Below, piece after piece: positions 1 to 5,527 of a DNA stretch of 5,527 bases. The stretch comes from Bacteroidota bacterium. Its GTDB lineage: Bacteria > Bacteroidota > Bacteroidia > Bacteroidales > Bacteroidaceae. Location: the NCBI GenBank assembly GCA_023458215.1, contig JAEXAJ010000125.1:1-5527 (forward strand), read 5' to 3'. The notes under the pieces are model-generated. The model was not told the origin of the DNA. It saw only the letters and a list, made by a program, of their open reading frames with translations, and searched no databases. Positions within the stretch are counted from its first letter, which is position 1. Each line of letters begins with the position of its first letter. The position numbers and the translations under genes were made by a program.

Positions 1-237
1 ATGTATGGATGGAGTAATGTTTCCAATATAGGGAAGTATTGTTAAGAACCTTCGAGAGAAGGCTGTAATCGGTTTAAAATCAGGTTGTCATGTTTCTTGT
101 TCTTGAAAAGGGGAAGCCTTAAAAACTGATTAAAAGATTGAAATTCTCATTTATTTTCACGAATATTGCACCTGTTAATCAAACTAGGTTCAATGAATCA
201 CCTATATCTATTATCCGAATCTAATACTTATTTCTTT
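1..237. other. Non-coding left edge upstream of the HTCS gene
   Basis: No gene is supportable here. The forward frames stop at 15-17 (TAA), 29-31 (TAG) and 43-45 (TAA), so at most 14 codons of an upstream gene could enter from the left, and nothing in them is recognisable. One minus-strand frame is open from position 87 to the edge but has no ATG. A short hairpin (CCTTC-GAGA-GAAGG, 49-62) has a GNRA-type loop but no T-run after it, so it is not a convincing terminator. I found no TAnnTTTG box. The last 100 bases are AT-rich, as is usual before Bacteroides start codons. The HTCS promoter presumably lies here but cannot be placed. Confidence 0.6.
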
Positions 238-3200
238 ATGGTACGTTTTCACAGGCAAATATGCTTTCCCATTTTTCTTTTGCTCATTGCCCTATCGGTG
301 TATGGGCAGAACTCTTACGTTTTTCATCATTTAAAAACAGGAAGTGGGCTCTCTAATAGCAACGTAAAAGCAATATTGAAAGACCATAAAGGTTTTTTAT
401 GGATAGGAACGGAATCCGGACTAAACTGTTATGATGGCTATAATTTTAAAGTATACCGGGCACGACCTGCCACTCCTAATGCTATGTGGATAGACGATGT
501 TTGGACATTGCAAGAGGATGGAATGGGATATATATGGATAGGTGCTAGTACTGCTTATATGGTATATCACCATGATAAAGACTGTTTCATTACCGACACT
601 CATTCTTTTTTGAGACAATTCGGGATTCGGATAGAAGGGAGATTTTGGGTACATGTTGATAAAAAGAAGGATTTGTGGGTGCTACAGGGACAAAATGTGT
701 TTTATTATGATGTAAAGCAGGCGATTCTTAAAACTTTTGTAGTTAGTGATTTTCCTGAAGAACCTTTAGAAATGAGCATTAGTGATGATGATGATGGTTT
801 ATACGTTCTTCTGAATTCAGACTCTTTATGGAAAATAGACAAAAGGAAGGGTATAAAGAGGTTGGAAAACCTTGCTGATTTGCAAAAGCAATATTCTCTT
901 AATAACCATAAAAACATTTACGTGGATCATCATAGGGGAATTTGGATTTACTCCTATATGAATGACTGCATCTTTTATCAAAAGAATGCCCAAACAAAAT
1001 GGGCTAAAATTACTTTGAATTCAGTGGTTGCTACCCATAGTAATGCCGTAAGGAGCATACTCGATGATACGAGTGGAAATGTTTGGATAGGAACCGATCA
1101 TAAAGGAGTTTTTGTGTATGATTACGTAAATGATAGTCAGACTAATTTGCTTAATAACCCTTCGTCTTATACTTCACTTGCGTCTGACAGAATAAATACC
1201 ATCTATCGTGATGATACGGGAGTTATTTGGTTGGGACACTTCAAGAAGGGTATCTCTTATTATCATGACAGTTTCTATGAATTTATCAGTTCCCGGCACC
1301 AAGAATATGGAGATATTTCTTCTCTTCTGGAAGATAAAGCGGGCAATATATGGTTCGGAACAGATGGCAACGGGCTTTATATGAAGGAAAAGAACGCTAA
1401 TTTTGCTATCCGTAAATTGCCTATACCTAATATCGCAATAGTAAGTTTGCTCGAAGATAGTAAAGGGCGTATCTGGATTGGGAGCTATCAACATGGATTA
1501 TTTTGTTATCATAATGGCCGCATACAACACTTCACAAAAGAGAATGGCAAACTGCCATATAATGGAATATTGAGTTTGAAAGAAGATCGCTATGGAAACT
1601 TATGGATAGGCAATGTTGCAGAAACTTTGTTTTCTTTTCATCCGGATACAGAGACCTTTACTAGCTATTTATTACCTGACGGGTACAGTATTTGTGCGTT
1701 GAATCTATTTTACGATCAGGGTGATAAGTTGTATATAGGTACTACCTATGGGCTTTGTATGATGGATATTGTCACCAAAAAGATGGAAATGCGTTTTGGT
1801 AATTTTCGAGGGACACAACAATTCAACCAACAATTTATATCTAATGTCTATAAAGATGATAGAGATATATTGTGGTTGGGGCATAAACAAGGGTTGACAG
1901 GATGGGACCTAAAAACAGATTCTCTCTATTGGTTTGATGTCACTAACGGACTTTGCGATAATCTTGTCAGGAGTTTGATTGAAGATAATCACCATAATAT
2001 GTGGATTGCTACTAGTAATGGTTTGTCGACATTAGTTATAGAAGATGCAAGTAAGGACATGCGTTTTAATTTTAAAAATTTTTCAACCAAAGACGGTCTG
2101 AGAGATAACTATTTCAACGCCTATTCTATTTGCAAATTAAGCAATGGAGATATATTGCTAGGAGGAACAGATGGATATACACTTGTTAATCCGAATAAGT
2201 TGATTAAAAGAAATCAGTCATTGGCAAATGTGCATTTTACAAGTTTGTCAATAGGAAATCAGAAAATAGAGGTCGATTCGTTTTATGATGGCAGGAAACT
2301 GTTGGAACATAATATAGATAATACATCTTCATTAACTCTGTGCTATGATGATAATCTGATTTCTTTTGAGTTCTCTACGGGAAATTTATTGAATGCGGAT
2401 AAAATAAAATATGCATATAAGTTAGAAGGTCTTGACACACAGTGGTATTACACAAACGAGAATAGGATTACCTTTACTACTCTTCCTCCCGGAAACTATA
2501 AGTTGTTGATAAAAGCTAATAACGGAAATGGCATTTGGAATGATCAACCTGCTCAGCTTAATATAATTGTATCTCCTCCTATGTATTTATGCGGATGGGC
2601 AATCGCATTGTATATATTGGTGGTTGTAAGCTTAATAATATATATTATTTATTATGTCAGGAGGAAGCATAATAACAAGCTTGAACAACAACGTTTACAG
2701 ATAGAGCAAGAGCAAAGAATACATCTTAATGAGATGAAACTTAAGTTTTTTACGAATATCAGCCATGATTTACGGACACCACTAACACTTATCATCAGCC
2801 CCTTGCAAATGCTGATGGATGAAATGACCGATAGTGGAATGCATAAGAAGCTCCATACAATCTATAAGAATGCGCAACAGCTTCTAGCTTTGATAAACTC
2901 TTTACTTGATTTCCGTAAGCTGGATGTCGGTGCCGAAGCATTGCATTGTAAATCGGGAGATATTGTGAACTATATTCGTGAGGTATGTGATTCTTTTCAA
3001 GATTATGCGGCTGAGCGTTCCTTCAACTTCAATTTTCTGTGCGAGATCGATAACTATAACATGTCTTTCGATCCGGTTAAGATACAGAAAATAATGAATA
3101 ACCTGTTGTCTAATGCTTTTAAATACACTCCGGACGGAGGTGAAATTTTTGTACATTTGTATACTGAGAATGAAAATGTATGTATCAGTGTTGCAGATAA

Positions 3201-4239
3201 TGGTTCAGGAATCAGTGATGCCGATAAGGAATATATCTTTGAACGTTTCTTTCAGACCTCTCAGTCACAAGAGAATACCGGTAGTGGTATAGGCCTGCAT
3301 ATTGTAAACGAGTATGTACGATTGCATAAAGGAACAGTTTCTGTTATGGATAATATCCCGAATGGTTCAGTCTTTACCATAAAACTTCCTACTGTGATTT
3401 CCGAAGAAGAGGAACAAATGCAGTCCGAAGAGAATCTGAACTCTAAGCCGGAAACTAGGGTGAATACTCATGCCTTGAGAGATCGCCATAAATTGCTATT
3501 GGTAGATGACAACAAGGATTTCTGTGATTTTATGTTTGATAGCCTTTCTGTATATTATTCGGTATTGATTGCTCATAATGGTGTGGAAGCTTTAAAGATT
3601 TTGGCAGAAAATGATATTAATATAGTGGTTAGTGATGTAATGATGCCTGTAATGAATGGAACTGAACTATGCAGGCAGATTAAAACCAATATTCAATGGT
3701 CGCACATTCCTGTTTTATTATTGACTGCACGTACGGCAGAAGAATGTAAAATAGAAGGGTATAAACAAGGTGCGGATGATTACATCATCAAACCGTTTAA
3801 TTTCAACCTGCTTAAATTACGTATCGACAAGTTTATTGAATGGACAGAAAGGTGTCATCGTGAATTTAGTCAGAAGTTAGAAGTAACTCCTAGCGAAATA
3901 ACCATTACTCCACTCGATGAACAACTCATTGCAAAAGCAATAAAAATAGTAGAAGAGCATATCAGTGACTCCAATTTCTCAGTAGAGATGTTGGGTGAGG
4001 AGTTAGGACTTAGCCGTAGCCACCTCTATAAGAAACTGATCTGTATCACAGGTAAAGGACCCGCAGAATTTATTCGTACCATTCGTTTGAAGCGTGGCAA
4101 ACAGCTTCTTGAAAAAAGCCAGAAACAAATTTCTGAGATTGCTTATGAGGTAGGGTTCAATTCACCCAAGAGATTTACTATGAATTTTAAAAATGAATTT
4201 GGGATGTCACCGTTTGATTACATCCGCAGTATAAAATGA
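238..4239 (+). CDS. Hybrid two-component system sensor/regulator (HTCS), SusC/D-locus regulator
   Basis: One-protein signalling system of the inner membrane: senses an oligosaccharide in the periplasm and activates a neighbouring glycan-uptake operon. Residues are numbered from the ATG at 238. A signal peptide covers 1-23 (basic start, hydrophobic core, cleavage probably before Q24). Fourteen Reg_prop-type repeats follow, beginning near 46, 91, 140, 180, 227, 274, 322, 363, 404, 447, 491, 537, 580 and 631, which fits two seven-bladed propellers. A Y_Y_Y domain spans about 700-781 and a membrane helix 784-806. The HisKA domain has phospho-acceptor H843 (FFTNISHDLRTP). The ATPase domain has N959, DNGSGI 987-992, FERFF 1001-1005 and GSGIGL 1015-1020. 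The receiver has D1090/D1091, phospho-acceptor D1133, T1163 and K1185. An AraC-type double helix-turn-helix fills about 1235-1333. Length and domain order are normal, and no key residue is missing. Start: ATG 238 places the signal peptide at the N-terminus; in-frame ATG 193 and TTG 166 would add 15 or 24 residues and cannot be excluded. The ligand is unknown. Confidence 0.95.
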   Translation: MVRFHRQICFPIFLLLIALSVYGQNSYVFHHLKTGSGLSNSNVKAILKDHKGFLWIGTESGLNCYDGYNFKVYRARPATPNAMWIDDVWTLQEDGMGYIWIGASTAYMVYHHDKDCFITDTHSFLRQFGIRIEGRFWVHVDKKKDLWVLQGQNVFYYDVKQAILKTFVVSDFPEEPLEMSISDDDDGLYVLLNSDSLWKIDKRKGIKRLENLADLQKQYSLNNHKNIYVDHHRGIWIYSYMNDCIFYQKNAQTKWAKITLNSVVATHSNAVRSILDDTSGNVWIGTDHKGVFVYDYVNDSQTNLLNNPSSYTSLASDRINTIYRDDTGVIWLGHFKKGISYYHDSFYEFISSRHQEYGDISSLLEDKAGNIWFGTDGNGLYMKEKNANFAIRKLPIPNIAIVSLLEDSKGRIWIGSYQHGLFCYHNGRIQHFTKENGKLPYNGILSLKEDRYGNLWIGNVAETLFSFHPDTETFTSYLLPDGYSICALNLFYDQGDKLYIGTTYGLCMMDIVTKKMEMRFGNFRGTQQFNQQFISNVYKDDRDILWLGHKQGLTGWDLKTDSLYWFDVTNGLCDNLVRSLIEDNHHNMWIATSNGLSTLVIEDASKDMRFNFKNFSTKDGLRDNYFNAYSICKLSNGDILLGGTDGYTLVNPNKLIKRNQSLANVHFTSLSIGNQKIEVDSFYDGRKLLEHNIDNTSSLTLCYDDNLISFEFSTGNLLNADKIKYAYKLEGLDTQWYYTNENRITFTTLPPGNYKLLIKANNGNGIWNDQPAQLNIIVSPPMYLCGWAIALYILVVVSLIIYIIYYVRRKHNNKLEQQRLQIEQEQRIHLNEMKLKFFTNISHDLRTPLTLIISPLQMLMDEMTDSGMHKKLHTIYKNAQQLLALINSLLDFRKLDVGAEALHCKSGDIVNYIREVCDSFQDYAAERSFNFNFLCEIDNYNMSFDPVKIQKIMNNLLSNAFKYTPDGGEIFVHLYTENENVCISVADNGSGISDADKEYIFERFFQTSQSQENTGSGIGLHIVNEYVRLHKGTVSVMDNIPNGSVFTIKLPTVISEEEEQMQSEENLNSKPETRVNTHALRDRHKLLLVDDNKDFCDFMFDSLSVYYSVLIAHNGVEALKILAENDINIVVSDVMMPVMNGTELCRQIKTNIQWSHIPVLLLTARTAEECKIEGYKQGADDYIIKPFNFNLLKLRIDKFIEWTERCHREFSQKLEVTPSEITITPLDEQLIAKAIKIVEEHISDSNFSVEMLGEELGLSRSHLYKKLICITGKGPAEFIRTIRLKRGKQLLEKSQKQISEIAYEVGFNSPKRFTMNFKNEFGMSPFDYIRSIK

Positions 4240-4249
4240 TAACTTGAAT

Positions 4250-4281
4250 CATGGAGGTACATCATATAAGACATGGTGTAC
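4250..4281 (+). promoter_or_regulatory. Candidate HTCS operator: imperfect direct repeat
   Basis: CATGGAGGTAC (4250-4260) is followed by CATGGTGTAC (4272-4281). Allowing a one-base gap, nine positions agree. The CATGG parts are 22 bases apart and the GTAC parts 21 bases apart, about two helical turns. AraC-type regulators commonly bind direct repeats with such spacing. The right-hand copy would sit at roughly -43 to -34 relative to the predicted start, where an activator would contact RNA polymerase. The same bases form the terminator stem, and GTAC is itself a palindrome, so part of the similarity may come from the hairpin. The assignment is inference. Confidence 0.35.
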
Positions 4282-4290
4282 CTTCTTTCT
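4253..4290 (+). terminator. Rho-independent terminator after the HTCS gene
   Basis: GGAGGTACATCAT (4253-4265) pairs with ATGGTGTACCTTC (4273-4285) in a 13-bp stem with two G·U pairs and a seven-base loop (4266-4272). A short T-rich tail, TTTCT, follows at 4286-4290. It begins 14 bases after the stop codon, the right place to end HTCS transcription and separate it from the SusC-like operon. The tail is short and interrupted by C, so termination may be incomplete. Confidence 0.72.
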
Positions 4291-4303
4291 GTAACTATCG
4301 TGA

Positions 4304-4311
4304 TACTTTTG
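4304..4311 (+). promoter_or_regulatory. Bacteroides-type -7 promoter box for the SusC-like operon
   Basis: TACTTTTG matches the Bacteroides primary-sigma -7 consensus TAnnTTTG at every fixed position. No TTTG is present at the usual -33 spacing (around 4281-4284 the sequence is CCTT), which suits an activator-dependent promoter such as those driven by HTCS proteins. The predicted transcription start is about 4314-4318, giving a leader of about 50 bases before the ATG at 4368. Confidence 0.7.
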
Positions 4312-4333
4312 TTTAGGTCCTGACGGATCTAAA
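4312..4333 (+). repeat. Inverted repeat (hairpin) at the predicted transcription start
   Basis: TTTAGGTCC (4312-4320) pairs with GGATCTAAA (4325-4333) around the four-base loop TGAC, with one G·U pair. It begins directly after the -7 box, so most of it would be the extreme 5' end of the SusC-like mRNA. It could protect the transcript's 5' end or act in the DNA as a protein site; the sequence does not decide. It has no T-run after it, so it is not a terminator. Confidence 0.5.
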
Positions 4334-4367
4334 TCAATACTATTTAAAACTTTAAACTTAAAGTATT
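4334..4367 (+). promoter_or_regulatory. AT-rich 5' leader of the SusC-like gene
   Basis: The remainder of the leader is strongly AT-rich and lacks a Shine-Dalgarno sequence, as is usual in Bacteroides. It contains ACTTTAA (4349-4355) and its complement TTAAAGT (4358-4364), which can form a six-bp stem with a four-base loop ending three bases before the start codon. An outer pair, AATACT (4336-4341) and AGTATT (4362-4367), offers a competing fold. Both stems are nearly all A-T and weak. Confidence 0.45.
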
Positions 4368-5527
4368 ATGAAGTTACACAAAAAATCATGTACCCAATGG
4401 CAATGGGCGAAACTTAAGCAATTATTTGCCATTGTGATGTTTAGTCTAGTTACTATTCCTATGTACGGACAAAACAGAACGATTTCCGGTACTGTCAAAT
4501 CAGAGGCGGATGATGAATCATTAATCGGGGTCAGCGTCAAAGTAAAAGAAGCTCTCGGCGGAACTATTACCGATGCGCAGGGGCGTTACACACTACAGGC
4601 CAAAAGCGGTCAGACATTGGTCTTTTCTTACATTGGTTTCAGGACTCTTGAAGTTAAAATCGACAAGCAAAAAAGCATTGATGTTTCTTTGAGGGAAGAT
4701 ACCAAAATGCTTGATGAAGTGGTAGTAGTGGGGTATGGAACAATGAAACGCAGTGACCTTACCGGATCGGTCGTTTCTGTGAGTGCGGACGATATCAAGA
4801 AAACAGTGGTAACCTCACTCGACCAAGCTTTGCAAGGACGTGCAGCAGGTGTATCTGTTACCCAAAACTCAGGAGCTCCCGGTGGTGGTATTTCGGTTAG
4901 CATTCGTGGTATCAACTCCCTGAATGGAAATGAACCCTTATACGTGATAGATGGAGTGGCTATTTCAGGTCAAACAAGCAATAATTCAAGTGTATTGTCA
5001 TCTATCAATCCCTCGGATATCGTTTCTATGGAGATTTTGAAAGATGCTTCGGCAACCGCTATTTATGGTTCGAGAGCATCTAATGGTGTGGTATTGATTA
5101 CTACCCGCCAAGGAGAGGCAGGCAAGACGAGACTTTCTTATGAAGGTTATGTCGGTGTACAGCAATTGCCCAATCGTTTGGATGTGCTTAATTTAAGAGA
5201 ATATGCCGAATACCAGAATTTGCGTTCCGAAGTGTTAGGATGGGGGGCTCGTGAAGAGTTCAAAGACCCCAGTTTGTTAGGTGAAGGAACCAACTGGCAA
5301 AAAGAAATATTCCGGTCTGCTTTGATGCACAATCATCAGATAAATGTTACAGGTGGTAATGAAAATGCAAAATTCTCGTTAACCGGAGGCTATCTGAATC
5401 AGGATGGTATCGCAATTGGCTCAAGCTTTGAACGCTTCTCTGTTCGTATGAATGCCGATGCCAAGATCACTAAATGGTTGACAATCGGGTTGCGTGCATC
5501 CGGCTCACGTACTCAGCAGGTGAATAC
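4368..5527 (+). CDS. SusC/RagA-family TonB-linked outer membrane receptor (partial, 3' end outside window)
   Basis: Outer-membrane importer that, with a SusD-like lipoprotein, takes up oligosaccharides (or sometimes peptides) using energy from TonB-ExbBD. 386 codons are visible, open to the right edge; family members are usually about 1000 residues, so over half is missing. A long basic n-region and hydrophobic segment (about 17-33) form a signal peptide, with cleavage probably before Q35. A carboxypeptidase-regulatory-like domain spans about 38-109. The TonB-box region is DEVVVVGYG (116-124). The plug spans about 126-247 with SIRG (178-181), LYVIDGV (191-197), INPSDI (213-218), the SusC/RagA signature EILKDASATAIYGSRASNG (222-240) and LITT (243-246). 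Barrel strands begin near 255. No STN domain is present, so anti-sigma signalling is not expected, consistent with HTCS control. The ATG follows the leader and gives the signal peptide directly. GC looks higher than in the HTCS gene (32/60 at 4861-4920 against 21/60 at 661-720, single samples). Substrate unknown. Confidence 0.95.
   Translation, partial: MKLHKKSCTQWQWAKLKQLFAIVMFSLVTIPMYGQNRTISGTVKSEADDESLIGVSVKVKEALGGTITDAQGRYTLQAKSGQTLVFSYIGFRTLEVKIDKQKSIDVSLREDTKMLDEVVVVGYGTMKRSDLTGSVVSVSADDIKKTVVTSLDQALQGRAAGVSVTQNSGAPGGGISVSIRGINSLNGNEPLYVIDGVAISGQTSNNSSVLSSINPSDIVSMEILKDASATAIYGSRASNGVVLITTRQGEAGKTRLSYEGYVGVQQLPNRLDVLNLREYAEYQNLRSEVLGWGAREEFKDPSLLGEGTNWQKEIFRSALMHNHQINVTGGNENAKFSLTGGYLNQDGIAIGSSFERFSVRMNADAKITKWLTIGLRASGSRTQQVN
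4395..4434 (+). repeat. Inverted repeat inside the start of the SusC-like coding region
   Basis: CAATGGCAA (4395-4403) and TTGCCATTG (4426-4434) are perfect nine-base complements separated by 22 bases, within codons 10-23. CAATGG also occurs twice in tandem (4395-4400, 4401-4406). The segment encodes the signal peptide and could fold near the ribosome entry region of the mRNA. Chance or codon constraint is possible. Confidence 0.4.

Noticed and set aside
1..45. Fourteen-codon forward frame starting with ATG at position 1 and ending in TAA
   Set aside because: It could be the tail of an upstream gene, but it is too short to recognise and no terminator with a T-run follows.
49..62. CCTTC-GAGA-GAAGG hairpin as a terminator of an upstream gene
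   Set aside because: The stem has only five pairs and is followed by GCTGTAATC, not a T-run.
1..87. Minus-strand frame open from position 87 to the left edge
   Set aside because: It has no ATG and no recognisable protein motif, and its length is expected by chance.
784..795. Four tandem GAT triplets encoding four Asp residues (207-210 counted from TTG 166, 183-186 from ATG 238), as a slippage switch
   Set aside because: It is too short, and a gain or loss of triplets stays in frame, so phase switching is not expected.
421..3156. Several minus-strand open frames of 61-106 codons inside the HTCS gene
   Set aside because: They lie opposite a gene with complete, well-conserved domains and show no motifs of their own, so they are shadows.
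3397..3480. Glu-rich stretch between the kinase and receiver domains as a novel domain
   Set aside because: Low-complexity acidic linkers at this position are usual in HTCS proteins.
4538..4545. Minus-strand TTACTTTG as promoter of an antisense RNA against SusC
   Set aside because: It has one mismatch to TAnnTTTG, and near-matches of this kind are common in AT-rich DNA. There is no other support.
4358..5332. Minus-strand open frames of 60-95 codons opposite the SusC-like gene
   Set aside because: The + strand encodes unmistakable SusC plug motifs throughout, and the minus-strand translations show no recognisable family.

Overview
The window looks like part of a polysaccharide utilisation locus (PUL) from a Bacteroidota gut-type organism, most likely Bacteroides or a close relative. 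The support is threefold: a hybrid two-component system (HTCS) regulator, a SusC/RagA-type TonB-dependent receptor beginning just downstream on the same strand, and a perfect match to the Bacteroides -7 promoter box (TAnnTTTG) between them. No Shine-Dalgarno sequences are visible, also as expected for this phylum. Species and glycan target cannot be told from this window.

Layout, all on the + strand. Positions 1-237 carry no supportable gene: all three forward frames stop by position 45, and I found no TAnnTTTG box. Positions 238-4239 encode a complete HTCS of about 1333 residues: signal peptide, 14 beta-propeller repeats, Y_Y_Y domain, one membrane segment, histidine kinase, receiver and AraC-type DNA-binding domain, with all expected catalytic residues present. 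Positions 4240-4367 form a compact 128-base intergenic region. It holds a strong hairpin terminator, an overlapping imperfect direct repeat that could be the HTCS operator, the -7 box, a hairpin at the expected transcription start, and an AT-rich leader. From 4368 to the right edge runs the first 386 codons of a SusC-like receptor: signal peptide, carboxypeptidase-regulatory-like domain, TonB box, plug and first barrel strands. The rest lies outside the window.

How the parts work together (family knowledge plus inference): the HTCS periplasmic sensor binds an oligosaccharide, the cytoplasmic half phosphorylates its own receiver, and the AraC-type domain activates the adjacent operon starting with the SusC-like importer. 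A SusD-like lipoprotein and glycan-degrading enzymes would be expected to the right.

I see no new biological system here. The coding content is standard for a PUL. The parts worth a second look are in the intergenic region, where terminator, candidate operator, promoter and two possible mRNA hairpins are packed into about 110 bases.
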